A stretch of DNA of 64,000 bases from Hyphomicrobiales bacterium (lineage in GTDB: Bacteria > Pseudomonadota > Alphaproteobacteria > Rhizobiales > Rhizobiaceae): contig UCKS01000018.1 in the NCBI GenBank assembly GCA_900473045.1, forward strand, positions 1 to 64,000, read 5' to 3'. Below, piece by piece: positions 36,358-44,696 of the stretch (the stretch's first letter is position 1; each line of letters begins with the position of its first letter). The position numbers were made by a program, and so were the translations under genes. Below the pieces are notes generated by a model. That model was not told the DNA's origin, searched no databases, and saw nothing but the letters and a program-made list of their open reading frames with translations.

Positions 36358-36504
36358 ATGAACGTAGCACGCTCCTTGAACAACTGGCGCAAGTATCGGC
36401 AGACCGTTTCCGAACTGGGCCGCATGTCCAATCGCGAGCTGAGCGACCTGGGTATTGCGCGCGACGACATCCGAAGCGTTGCCCGTGCAGCCACCGCTCT
36501 TTGA
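36358..36504 (+). CDS. DUF1127 small protein
   Basis: 48 residues from the ATG at 36358 (AAAGGGG site 7 bases upstream; an ATG at 36286 is rejected). MNVARSLNNWRKYRQTVSEL then GRMSNRELSDLGIARDDI is the YjiS-like DUF1127 domain, almost the entire protein. In Agrobacterium and related bacteria, DUF1127 proteins of this length affect phosphate and carbon metabolism and some bind RNA. It is a single-gene unit followed by an intrinsic terminator. Confidence 0.9.
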   Translation: MNVARSLNNWRKYRQTVSELGRMSNRELSDLGIARDDIRSVARAATAL

Positions 36505-36527
36505 CAGACTGCATTAAGTTTTGATGC

Positions 36528-36560
36528 AGCGCCCGCCTTGTGCGGGCGTCTTGCGTTTTT
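36528..36560 (+). terminator. Intrinsic terminator after the DUF1127 gene
   Basis: GCGCCCGC pairs with GCGGGCGT around a short CTTGT loop, followed by CTTGCGTTTTT, about 25 bases after the stop. Confidence 0.8.
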
Positions 36561-36726
36561 GGCATGTGTTGCAGCCGAGGCTTAAAGGCAAAACGGTTGT
36601 TTTTTTCCTGCGCGTTCCGCGCATAGCTGCCTTGCACGACGACTCTTCGAAATGACGATCATCCGCGTATGATCGTGTTTATCGAAGCGAATGCGCCTCC
36701 TCCCGCCGCATGTTTCGTTTGCCCGG

Positions 36727-37816
36727 CTAAAGGTTGAGGTCAAATTGCGGCTGTTCATGCGCCGCATAAATGCTCTGATCACTGATTAGCGATGACAGGG
36801 TGACACCCAGCAGCCGGACGGGCCGCCTGAACCGATAGACGGTTGCCAGAAGGCCTGAGGCCGTATCGTGAATGTCCATGACGCTTGCAAAGGGCGCCGC
36901 ACTGGTTCGGCTGCGCGTCGCCTGAGTGAAGTCTGAATACTTGATATTCACTGTCACCGTCTTGGCCCGTAGGTCCTGTGCCTCGCAATATCGCCAGACC
37001 TTCTCGCAAAGCGGCATCAGCTCAAGAACAGCGTGATCGAAATCATTGATATCCTTGACGAAAGTATCTTTCGCGCCAACGGATTTCCGGGGCCGGTCGG
37101 GCCTGACATGGCGCTCGTCGATCGCGCGGGCAATGCCGTAGAAATATGAACCGAACTTTCCAAAATGCTGCTGAAGGAAGGCGAGAGACTTCGACTTGAG
37201 ATCAAGCCCGGTCTCGATCCCATGATGTTTCATCCGCTCGGCGGTGGCCGGCCCCATGCCATGGAATTACTTGACGGGGCGGGTTTCGACGAAACCCGGG
37301 CCGTTCTTCGGTGTGATGACAGCCTGTCCATTCGGCTTGTTCAGGTCGCTCGCCATCTTGGCCAGGAATTTGTTGTAGGAAATGCCGGCAGACGCATTGA
37401 GGCCGGTGACCGCCTTGATCTTCGCGCGGATCTCCAACGCAATCTCTGGCGATCTCCATGCCTTTCAGATCCTCCGTGACATCGAAATAGGCTTCGTCCA
37501 GCGACAGCGGCTCGAACAGCGGCGTATATTCCGCAAAGATCTCACGGATCTGCTGCGAGACCTGCCGATAGACGTCGAAGCGAGGCGGCATGAAAATCAA
37601 CCCCGGACATTTCCGCTTGACGGTGACCGATGGCATGGCCGAATGCACGCCGAAAGTCGTTGCCTCGTAGCTTGCTGCTGCCACGACGCCACGGGCGGCA
37701 GAGCCGCCAACGGCGAGCGGTCGCCCGCGCAGGTTCGGATTGTCGCGCTGCTCGACCGAGGCATAGAAGGCATCCATGTCAACATGGATGATTTTGCGCA
37801 CTGGTACGCTACCCAT
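36727..37816 (-). pseudogene. dinB: DNA polymerase IV (DinB, Y family), broken by frameshift and nonsense codon
   Basis: From ATG 37816 the frame gives the palm start IIHVDMDAFYASVEQRDNP, the finger region GVVAAASYEATTFGVHSAMP and the catalytic SLDEAYFDVTE. Near 37452 the frame shifts; the next frame continues properly ([20 protein letters not shown]). A TAA at about 37268 then replaces a codon in TRPVK-stop-FHGMGP, and the thumb and little-finger domains follow (GPATAERMKHHGIETGLDLK to the stop at 36727). Two independent lesions mean this translesion polymerase is dead. Confidence 0.9.
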
Positions 37817-37900
37817 CGGTTCGGCTCACGAACCTGGACGGCGAAGTCGGTGCTTCCTGACCGGGCAGTTGGCTGCCCCTGCAATGATGGCTTCGGCGGA

Positions 37901-38576
37901 TCACAGCAACCGAACTTCATCGTCCAGGTTCAGCTTGGGCTGGGGCGGCACGATCACCAGCATATTAGCGGGAAGGGGGCGTTGCAGATGGCGGGCCTCG
38001 TCCCAGGGCACCGTCAGCCAGGTGTCGACTTCCTCCGGCGTCGTCAGGATTGCCGGCATGGCCTTTTCATGGAAGGGAGAAACGATTTCGTTTGGCGATG
38101 TCGTCAGAATCCCGAAGAGTTCGTATTCCTGCTCGCCGTCCCTGACTTTTCGCACGCCCTTCCATGGCGTCCAGAAGCCTGCGAAAAACATCAGCGGCCG
38201 ATCGACATTGCCGGCAAACCAGGCGTTCGGCACCCGTCCGCCCTCAATTTTACTGACTGGATCCGGTTCCGCAAAGGATGTGAACGGCACGACGCAGCGG
38301 CTGGTAAGACCGATCCAGCGGTCCAGTGTGGCGAGGCCACATTGCGGATGTTGGTGACACCAGGATCATAATTCTTCACATAGGCCGGTGGCGACGGCAG
38401 CCCCAGGTGGCCCTTGCAATCTCCCGCTGGCCGTCCTCTGCGACCCGGACAATCGGTGCCTGATAGCCCGGGTAGACGTCGAAGCTCGCCTCGTTCCAGC
38501 CGGCGCGATCCCTAAACGCCTTCGTCAACTGGAGAACCGCGTCACGGGTGGGGGTCACATTGTAGAGATTGCACAT
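37901..38576 (-). pseudogene. SOS response-associated peptidase (SRAP/YedK/HMCES family), frameshifted
   Basis: ATG 38576 (GGGAGAGG site) starts MCNLYNVTPTRDAVLQLTKA, keeping the catalytic Cys2 that crosslinks to abasic sites in single-stranded DNA. The frame is lost near 38385 (TWG then out of frame); the second segment LPSPPAYVKNYDPGVTNIRN follows, and a second shift near 38330 leads to the third segment RCVVPFTSFAEPDPVSK ... GILTTSPNEIVSPFHEKAMP, ending at 37901. The His of the SPFHEKAMP motif is intact. The protein cannot be made as one piece unless both shifts are sequencing errors. Confidence 0.85.
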
Positions 38577-38587
38577 CGATCCTCTCC

Positions 38588-40654
38588 CTATTTCCACATG
38601 GCCCGCATACGCGCGCCGACATCGATCCGGATTTGCTGCGCGCTTCGCTCAGACGCCGAGACCGAAACCTTAGGCCAGCTCGTCATCTCGAAGAATTGCA
38701 GCAGCTTTGCCGGTATGAACCGGCTTCGTGCGGCATAAATGTGCCGGTCACCCTGCACGTTCTGACCGTGGGTAAAAAATCGCTGCGGCGTGATCAGCGT
38801 CAAGCTATCCCTGGCGCGTGTCATGGCGACATAAAGCAGCCGGCGCTCTTCCTCTAGCTCCTGGCTTGTCCCGGCGCCAAGATCCGAGGGTATGCAGCCA
38901 TCGACCACATTGAGCATGAATACCGCGCGCCATTCCTGGCCTTTTGCCGAATGGATGGTCGACAGGATCAGATAGTCTTCGTCGAGCAACGGCAAACCGG
39001 CCTGATCGCTCGTGGCATCAGGCGGATCAAGCGTCAGTTCGGTGAGGAAACGCTCGCGCGACGGGTAACCGTTGGCGATCTGTTCGAGCTGCAGCAGGTC
39101 CGCCTTGCGGGTGTCAGCATCCTCATGGATGCGGTCGAGATGAGGCTCGTACCAGATGCGTGCCTGCCCGATATCCGAAGGCCAGCCATCTTGGTTCTGA
39201 CGCAAGCTCGCAAGCAGCTGAACGAAGGATGTCCAATCCTCACCGGTTTTGGCTGGAGACGGGATTTCGGCAAGGGCAAGCAGTGGTTCGGGGTCTGCCG
39301 CGATTGTCTCGAGGATATTGCCTGCCGTCTTTGGTCCGATGCCGGGTAGCATCTGCAGCAATCGAAAGCCGGCGACGCGGTCGCGTGGGTTCTGAGCAAA
39401 TCGCAGGACGGTCAGCATGTCTTTGACATGGGCACTGTCGAGAAACTTCAGGCCGCCGAATTTCACGAAGGGAATGTTGCGGCGGGTGAGCTCGACCTCG
39501 AGCGGACCGCTATGGCTGGAGGTGCGAAACAACACCGCCTGGTTCTTCAGCGTCATGCCGGTCTCGCGATTGGCGAGCACCTGGTCGACGATAAAGTTCG
39601 CCTGACCGGTTTCATCCCTGACCGTCATGAGTTTCGGTAGCTCCAACGATTGCCGCTCGGTCCACAGGTTCTTGGTGAAACGCTCGCGTGCCAGATCGAT
39701 GACGCCGTTTGCCGCCGCCAGGATCGGCTGCGTCGAGCGGTAATTGCGATCAAGCGTGACGATATCGGCAGCCGGGCTGAAGGAGGAGGGAAAATCGAGG
39801 ATGTTGCGAACCGTCGCCGCGCGGAACGAATAGATCGACTGCGCGTCGTCGCCGACCACGGTCAGCCCCTGGCCGCCGGGTTTGAGCGCCATCAGCACCG
39901 ACGCCTGCAACGTGTTGGTATCCTGGTACTCATCGACCATCACATGGTCAAAGCGATTGCCGATATCGCCCGCAAGTTCGGGGTCGCTGACCATCTGGGC
40001 CCAATAGAGCAGAAGATCATCGTAATCGAGCACATTCTGGGCCTGTTTGGCCTCGACATAAGCGGCGAACAGCTGCTTTAGCTGTTCTTCCCAGCTCGCC
40101 ACCCAAGGATAGTGCTGGCGCAGGACCTTGTTCAATGGCGTTTGCGAATTGACTGCACGCGAATAGATCGACAGGCACGTGCCCTTGGTGGGAAACCGGT
40201 TTTCGGTCTTGGAAAATCCGAGCTCGTGCCGGGCAAGGTTCATCAGGTCGGCACTGTCCTCGCGATCGTGGATGGTGAAATCCACGTTCAGTCCGATCTG
40301 CTCGGCATACATCCGCAGCAAGCGCGCGCCGATCCCGTGAAACGTACCGGCCCAGGCCTGCGCATCGGTCAAGATCCCCGAATTGGCGCCCAGCACCTGC
40401 TTGCAGATCCGTTCGACGCGGCGTGACATTTCGGACGCGGCACGCCTCGAGAACGTCATCAGTAGAATTCGCCGTGGATCGGCGCCTTTGACGATCAGAT
40501 GCGCAACCCGGTGAGCCAGGGTATTGGTCTTGCCAGATCCGGCGCCGGCGATGATCAGCAGCGGTCCCGCCGTCTGGCCGTCTGCTAGGCTGGCGCCGTG
40601 TTCAACAGCCTGCCGCTGCTGCGCGTTCAGTTTTTCCAGATAGGCAACCGTCAT
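38588..40654 (-). CDS. UvrD/Rep-like superfamily 1 DNA helicase
   Basis: About 688 residues from the ATG at 40654 (MTVAYLEKLNAQQRQAV). Motif I LLIIAGAGSGKTNTLAHRVA, Walker B HVMVDEYQDTNTLQ, motif III VVGDDAQSIYSFRAA, motif V TIHSAKGQEWRAVFML and motif VI EEERRLLYVAMTRARDSL are all present. A helix-hairpin-helix-like piece (MLPGIGPKTAGNILE) lies around residue 470. It is the upstream gene of the helicase-SRAP-dinB row and faces imuA across a LexA box, which suggests a role in SOS repair or mutagenesis. It is the only intact gene of the group. Confidence 0.92.
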   Translation of the reverse strand: MTVAYLEKLNAQQRQAVEHGASLADGQTAGPLLIIAGAGSGKTNTLAHRVAHLIVKGADPRRILLMTFSRRAASEMSRRVERICKQVLGANSGILTDAQAWAGTFHGIGARLLRMYAEQIGLNVDFTIHDREDSADLMNLARHELGFSKTENRFPTKGTCLSIYSRAVNSQTPLNKVLRQHYPWVASWEEQLKQLFAAYVEAKQAQNVLDYDDLLLYWAQMVSDPELAGDIGNRFDHVMVDEYQDTNTLQASVLMALKPGGQGLTVVGDDAQSIYSFRAATVRNILDFPSSFSPAADIVTLDRNYRSTQPILAAANGVIDLARERFTKNLWTERQSLELPKLMTVRDETGQANFIVDQVLANRETGMTLKNQAVLFRTSSHSGPLEVELTRRNIPFVKFGGLKFLDSAHVKDMLTVLRFAQNPRDRVAGFRLLQMLPGIGPKTAGNILETIAADPEPLLALAEIPSPAKTGEDWTSFVQLLASLRQNQDGWPSDIGQARIWYEPHLDRIHEDADTRKADLLQLEQIANGYPSRERFLTELTLDPPDATSDQAGLPLLDEDYLILSTIHSAKGQEWRAVFMLNVVDGCIPSDLGAGTSQELEEERRLLYVAMTRARDSLTLITPQRFFTHGQNVQGDRHIYAARSRFIPAKLLQFFEMTSWPKVSVSASERSAQQIRIDVGARMRAMWK

Positions 40655-40782
40655 GCCGTGATCCCCGATAAGTGCCTGTCTGTTCCTACTGTTTTGGTTT
40701 GGTGCCTGTCGCTTATGCGCCGCGTTCCGCCATCCCACCGTTTGCCACCGCCAGAATCAGCATTGACTCTGTTCGAGGATAA

Positions 40783-40797
40783 GAACAAATAATGAAC
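40783..40797. promoter_or_regulatory. LexA (SOS) box
   Basis: GAACAAATAATGAAC, an exact match to GAAC-N7-GAAC (the complement of the alphaproteobacterial GTTC-N7-GTTC LexA site). It lies in the shared promoter region between the helicase gene (start 40654, minus) and the imuA fragment (start 40858, plus). Confidence 0.85.
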
Positions 40798-40857
40798 ATA
40801 TCAGCCGCAATGAGTGCTGAAAAGCCCTGAACAGCATCAAAAAGATATCCGCAGCCT

Positions 40858-41165
40858 ATGCTTAACTCCGCCGTCGCTCCGACCATTGCAGCCCTACGCG
40901 TGCGCATCCAGCGCCTCGAAGGCGCCACTGCGCAAAAATGTGAGGCGCTGTCGTTCGCAATCGCCGAGATCGGCGGAAAGCTTCCGGGCGGCGGGCTTGT
41001 TATCGGCGCCCTTCATGAGGTGGCCGGTGGTGGCGCCGATGCGGTGCATGGTGCAGCGGCCGCACTGTTTGTCGCCGGCATTGTCGCGCGCACCAAAGGG
41101 GACATTATCTGGTGCCTGACACGGCCGGATTTGTTTGCGCCCGCATTGGCACAGGCAGGCCTCCA
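40858..41165 (+). pseudogene. imuA: ImuA-like SOS mutagenesis protein, 5' fragment
   Basis: The ATG at 40858 opens the N-terminal 100 residues of an ImuA/SulA-RecA-like protein: KCEALSFAIAEIGGKLPGGG, ALHEVAGGGADAVHGAAAAL, GDIIWCLTRPDLFAPALAQA. After GLHH at about 41163 the family sequence ends abruptly, and the frame merely runs to 41292 through the antisense of another gene fragment. ImuA normally works with ImuB and DnaE2 in damage-induced mutagenesis; neither is present here. The LexA box upstream is still intact. Confidence 0.8.
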
Positions 41166-41277
41166 TCATGGCAGCGATCTCAGCAGCGCGCGTCTGCAGG
41201 TCGGAGGCCACCATTTCGAACAAGGCCCGGCGCTCATCGGTACTACTGCGAAGCACATTCATGAAGCGTTGGCGCAT
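41165..41277 (-). pseudogene. 5' fragment of an unknown gene joined to imuA
   Basis: ATG 41277 with an AGAGGAAG site starts MRQRFMNVLRSSTDERRALF then EMVASDLQTRAAEIAAMMEA, a coherent helical peptide. At about 41165 the sequence becomes the antisense of imuA, so its 3' part is lost. The two fragments face each other across a recombination junction. Family unknown. Confidence 0.45.
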
Positions 41278-41319
41278 TTTCTTCCTCTGTGACACGAGTG
41301 TCTCGCGTTATTGCCTTCA

Positions 41320-41652
41320 CTACGGGATACATTCAGGTAGGAAGCGCGCGAATGTTATGGCGCAGATCCTCGACGATCGATCGCTTTTGCAAGCTTTGCG
41401 CGAGAGACGGACCACGCCGTCGACGATGGTTTCGAAATTCGATCGTTCATCTCGAAACCAGGTCAGGGCCTGGACGATCCGCATGGCAAGTCGCCCCGCC
41501 CAAAAGGCCGTCTTCGTTGCTATTCTCTTGAAATCAAGCCGGTAGATTACCGGCTTTGTTGCGTTCGGATCGCCGGAGTTGGCCTCTTTCTCTATCGTGC
41601 GGGGGTAGGTATCCGCATGGATGGTCGAACGAGCGGGGACGGCTGTCGCCAA
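41320..41652 (-). CDS. Possible hypothetical protein
   Basis: An open frame of 110 codons whose C-terminal two thirds look protein-like (VIYRLDFKRIATKTAFWAGR, RIVQALTWFRDERSNFETIV). There is no clear ribosome site and no family I recognise. It lies in a stretch of gene fragments and may itself be a remnant. Confidence 0.3.
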   Translation of the reverse strand: MATAVPARSTIHADTYPRTIEKEANSGDPNATKPVIYRLDFKRIATKTAFWAGRLAMRIVQALTWFRDERSNFETIVDGVVRLSRKACKSDRSSRICAITFARFLPECIP

Positions 41653-41662
41653 GCCAAGGTAG

Positions 41663-41866
41663 GGGGCCTACTTTATCCGCTTTGACGGCAACGAGGTGCC
41701 GCTCCCCTTGGAACTAGTGTCGATAGGAGAGATGCTGAAGGCCACCGAAGAGGAGTACAAACGCTGGCGGTTCTTCGACACGGTCGACGAAAGAGACAAA
41801 TGGATCGAGTGGCTGGATGCTCCATCGAAACCCCGGGTGATCTCGCTGGTGAGGCCGACAAAATGA
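41663..41866 (+). pseudogene. 3' remnant of an unknown gene
   Basis: Directly after a TAG at 41660 the frame reads as convincing protein: AYFIRFDGNEVPLPLELVSI, then EMLKATEEEYKRWRFFDTVD, DKWIEWLDAPSKPRVISLVR, to the stop at 41864. No start codon precedes it; the only internal ATG (41732) would give 44 residues and has an AGGAG site only 2-3 bases away. I read it as the surviving C-terminal end of a lost gene, though a small real protein from 41732 is possible. Confidence 0.45.
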
Positions 41867-41945
41867 CGGGCTTGTCTTGTCTGACTCGCTAAACCCCGCC
41901 ACCAGTGACGGTGACGAGGTTGTTGTTACAGCGCTTCAGCTGCCA

Positions 41946-42416
41946 TTATCTATTGATGGCTGTCACAGCGAGATTTGTCATCTTGCCGTTCGCGGCTTTT
42001 TCTTGGTCCAGAATTTCACTGAGGAACACATGTGCCTCCTCGTTGCCCAGCACCTTCGCCCATTCCCGAAGTGATCCGTAACGCGCGATTTCATAGTGTT
42101 CGACCGCCTGACAAGCTGCGAGCAGGCCGGCGTCGAGAGCAACACCCTTTGCCTCTTCGATCAGGCCTTCGGCTTCCTTCAGTAGGCCGTCGGTCGCATC
42201 GCATTTGACACCTTCGGGCTTTACGCCGATGGTCTTGAAAACCTTGTCCAGAGTTTTGATCTGGCCCATGGTTTCTTCCAGGTGGTGGTCGATGGCCTTT
42301 TTAAAGTCAGGATTTTCTACGGCCTTTGACACCTTCGGCAGTGCTTTGGCGATGGCGTTCTCGGCGTAATACACATCCTTGAGGGTGTGTTCGAAGAGCT
42401 CGGCGAGCGTTTCCAT
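41946..42416 (-). CDS. YciE/DUF892 ferritin-like stress protein
   Basis: 156 residues forming a four-helix ferritin-like bundle. It matches DUF892 (YciE/YciF family): TLAELFEHTLKDVYYAENAI, AIDHHLEETMGQIKTLDKVF and a central EHYEIARYGSLREWA. The Glu/His residues spaced along the helices could form a di-metal site. Family members are induced by osmotic and general stress; their reaction is unknown. A perfect EcfG promoter consensus lies 36-60 bases upstream (42452-42476). Confidence 0.9.
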   Translation of the reverse strand: METLAELFEHTLKDVYYAENAIAKALPKVSKAVENPDFKKAIDHHLEETMGQIKTLDKVFKTIGVKPEGVKCDATDGLLKEAEGLIEEAKGVALDAGLLAACQAVEHYEIARYGSLREWAKVLGNEEAHVFLSEILDQEKAANGKMTNLAVTAINR

Positions 42417-42451
42417 GTATTTGTCTCCCTTGGTCTGAACTGACGCTGGGA

Positions 42452-42476
42452 AACGTGCTTGTCATTCATTCGTTCC
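42452..42476 (-). promoter_or_regulatory. EcfG/RpoE2 promoter of the DUF892 gene
   Basis: Minus strand: GGAAC (42476-42472), 16-base spacer, CGTT (42455-42452): an exact match to GGAAC-N16-CGTT, the general stress sigma consensus of alphaproteobacteria. The predicted start site lies about 30 bases before the ATG. Confidence 0.8.
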
Positions 42477-42484
42477 AAAATCGG

Positions 42485-42823
42485 TCAGGAACTCGCCGGG
42501 AGGGCCGGTCCAAACCCTAAATCATCAAGCGCGATGACGGTGTAATTTGCCCACACACTCCGAGAGATTTCCTCTATCGCCGCATATTCGGCGTCGTCGT
42601 CGTCAAGCAGCGTAAGGAAAGCGCTTTTCGCCTCGATGTCACCAGGCGTGATGTATCCCCATTCACACTCTTCGCAGTGAGCGTAAATATCTTCTGTTGC
42701 CAAGTTGCGAAAGAGGAACAATCGGCCTTGGCGACACGATGGACAGTTTCCGGCGTGGTAGCGGTTGAGCATACTCTTCAGTAAGCCAAAGTCGGTTCGA
42801 TATCCACTGGAGCCAAACGTCAT
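42485..42823 (-). CDS. Hypothetical protein with zinc-ribbon-like motif
   Basis: About 112 residues from ATG 42823, which overlaps the upstream stop as ATGA. CPSCRQGRLFLFRN followed by HCEECEWGY gives a CxxC-N(20)-CxxC pair, consistent with a small zinc ribbon at residues about 26-56. The C-terminal half is acidic (LLDDDDAEYAAIEEISRSVW). No specific family is recognised. It is coupled to the 42820-43092 gene. Confidence 0.7.
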   Translation of the reverse strand: MTFGSSGYRTDFGLLKSMLNRYHAGNCPSCRQGRLFLFRNLATEDIYAHCEECEWGYITPGDIEAKSAFLTLLDDDDAEYAAIEEISRSVWANYTVIALDDLGFGPALPASS

Positions 42824-43092
42824 GCGTCCTGCCCGGCCGCTTGATTGCACTCAGCTTCCACAACGATCTCGGTAAGATGGGCAAACCCGATGCGGGCTTT
42901 TAAAAGGACTAATGCACTGGCCACGGCCAGCTCCATCACATCTTTCAACAGGCCTCTAACGTAAACGGCCATTCGTTTTTCCACCGCGGTGACGGATGGG
43001 CTGGCGATTATCATCATAACAAGCCCGTACATGCGCCGGTAGCTGTGGGGCTGCCGTGCCTCGCGGAGCCATTCAATTCGATCGATTTCCAT
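42820..43092 (-). CDS. Hypothetical protein
   Basis: About 90 residues from the ATG at 43092, just after GGGGGAAG; the longer frame to 43173 has no ribosome site. Mostly helical: MEIDRIEWLREARQPHSYRR, then VEKRMAVYVRGLLKDVMELA. It is translationally coupled to the zinc-ribbon protein downstream. Unknown function. Confidence 0.6.
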   Translation of the reverse strand: MEIDRIEWLREARQPHSYRRMYGLVMMIIASPSVTAVEKRMAVYVRGLLKDVMELAVASALVLLKARIGFAHLTEIVVEAECNQAAGQDA

Positions 43093-43316
43093 TCTTCCCC
43101 CAATAAAGCGAAGATGGGAAACGCGACATTCGCTGTAATGTTTCGGCAGTCTCAGCGCATGGTAAAAGGACAATTAACCGGCGCCACTGTCGGCGAGCCG
43201 CCGCTCTAATCAGACCTCTCCCGTCCAAAAGTTATAGGCGTTTACCACGTTGGTTAAACCAGCAGTAACCGTCACCGGGCTGTGATGGGCTCCAACTGCG
43301 TTTGGAGGTTTTACAA

Positions 43317-43442
43317 ATGCCGTATGGTTGGATGTTTATTGGGGCGCTGATAGCCTGTGCGCTTAGTCTCCTGGCGATCGAACACGATCCGCCGGACCTA
43401 TCGCAATCACCCTCGCTTGTCGTTCTCAAACGAGCGCCTTGA
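43317..43442 (+). CDS. Small membrane protein (41 aa)
   Basis: ATG 43317 follows a strong TTTGGAGG site at a 9-base spacing. The peptide has one hydrophobic helix at its start (MPYGWMFIGALIACALSLLA) and a polar tail (IEHDPPDLSQSPSLVVLKRA then P). It is too small for family assignment; the ribosome site and clean helix make it credible. Confidence 0.6.
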   Translation: MPYGWMFIGALIACALSLLAIEHDPPDLSQSPSLVVLKRAP

Positions 43443-43464
43443 TGCAGCGGTTTCCACCGCTTGC

Positions 43465-43489
43465 GGAACTTTCGCCAGCCAATCGGGTT
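43465..43489 (+). promoter_or_regulatory. Candidate EcfG/RpoE2 promoter
   Basis: Plus strand: GGAAC (43465-43469), 16-base spacer, GGTT (43486-43489), the same variant as at 17512-17536. The expected transcript would start about 80 bases before the GTG at 43575. Confidence 0.55.
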
Positions 43490-43574
43490 CCCACTTGGAG
43501 CAACCCCACGAGGGATGACAGCATTCTCACATATTGGGGTGATTAACCTGATCTAACCAATGAAGGAGACAGAT

Positions 43575-43850
43575 GTGAAGTATTTCGTCGGCTTTGTGCT
43601 GCAGGTGAAAGACCGCCCGCATCCGATTATCGAGATTGATGGTTCCGGGCCCAGCTTTACTGCTGGACAATTGATTCGCGTCGAGCAGCTTGGTCAAGGC
43701 TGGTTCCAGGTGCAACAAGTTTACGCGGAGGTCTTGCCCGGCCAGGTCAACACCACCGTGCTTCTCGGCACGATCGCGCCGGCCGGCGCCTTGTCTGCCG
43801 ATGAAGCTGTTCCAATATTGGATGAAGATGTTTGGAAGTCCACGATCTAA
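43575..43850 (+). CDS. Hypothetical protein
   Basis: About 91 residues from GTG 43575; AAGGAGA sits 6 bases upstream, inside the five extra codons that an ATG at 43560 would add, so the GTG is favoured. It reads as a compact beta-rich domain: KYFVGFVLQVKDRPHPIIEI, GQLIRVEQLGQGWFQVQQVY. No known family. A candidate general-stress promoter lies upstream. Confidence 0.65.
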   Translation: MKYFVGFVLQVKDRPHPIIEIDGSGPSFTAGQLIRVEQLGQGWFQVQQVYAEVLPGQVNTTVLLGTIAPAGALSADEAVPILDEDVWKSTI

Positions 43851-44209
43851 ATTCAGGAACAGCCGCATTTTGCACCGGCCGCCCGAATCGGGCGGTCTAT
43901 GCAAGATTGCAACTTTCTCGTTTCGTTCTAGTTCCTGCCCCAAATTTAGGGACATCTGCGAACGGTTCCCGAACGAATTAGGGACGGCGTAGAGAACATG
44001 ATTCTCCCAGCCTATTTCAACGGATGGTAAACTGCCGTGAACCTCGCCTGAACGATGAATCACTCATCAAGTTGCGGGCTTTTCGCGGCAAAAGGGCGGC
44101 ACCACCCCTACTGCAGGTCTGCACTAGCCGCGAAACGTACATTCGAATACACTAATACTGCCGAAGTAAACCATGGGATGTATAAACCCACAGCCCGGAG
44201 TGATTTAAG
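43851..44209. other. Intergenic region with a hairpin
   Basis: CCGCCCG-AAT-CGGGCGG at 43879-43895 could end the 43575-43850 transcript, but no T-run follows. Open frames here are antisense or short. Nothing else is recognised. Confidence 0.35.
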
Positions 44210-44488
44210 ATGGCAGAGATTAGCATCGACGAGATTCAAAGACTTGCCAGGCTATCGGAGGAAATCCGCGGGCGCCTGGCCGAAATTTCGATGATCTTGT
44301 CCAGAACCACTGGTGACCCTAATGTTGAAAAGGGAACTATCTGCGGCTTCACCCCAAAGGGAGTGAAGAGTAAGAAGGCGAGCAGCCGAAGTGGCGACTG
44401 GATGGAAATCATGGACGTGGATGGCGTCGAAGCATGTTACGGCGTCATAAACGGCAAACCGTTCGCTGAAAGTCCTTGCGGGGGCTGA
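44210..44488 (+). CDS. Hypothetical protein
   Basis: 92 residues from ATG 44210 with a GGAG site. The N-terminal helix (IDEIQRLARLSEEIRGRLAE) is followed by a short basic linker (KGVKSKKASSRSGDW) and a small C-terminal segment ending in CYGVINGKPFAESPCGG. No family recognised; a typical single-copy accessory protein. Confidence 0.6.
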   Translation: MAEISIDEIQRLARLSEEIRGRLAEISMILSRTTGDPNVEKGTICGFTPKGVKSKKASSRSGDWMEIMDVDGVEACYGVINGKPFAESPCGG

Positions 44489-44696
44489 AGCTAAGGCATC
44501 TACGCGCTCTTCGCGTGCGAGGACGTCGCAGCGGGTGCAGAGGCCGGGCGGGAGAAAAGGTGCGCGTCGCGTGCCTTCAGCTCCAGGCCCTTCCAGACCT
44601 GCTCCCGGGTGAGTTTTGTTTCGCCTTCCCGATTTACCGGAACTGTTGCGGTCGAATAGATCATGATGATGGTCTTTGGTTGAAACTGTCAGGGCC

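Noticed and set aside
37818-37835. GTTC-N7-GAAC palindrome before dinB
   Set aside because: The alphaproteobacterial LexA site is a direct repeat (GTTC-N7-GTTC), so this inverted arrangement is not a convincing SOS box.
43527-44063. A 178-codon minus-strand frame
   Set aside because: Antisense to the 43575-43850 gene, which has a good ribosome site and protein-like composition.
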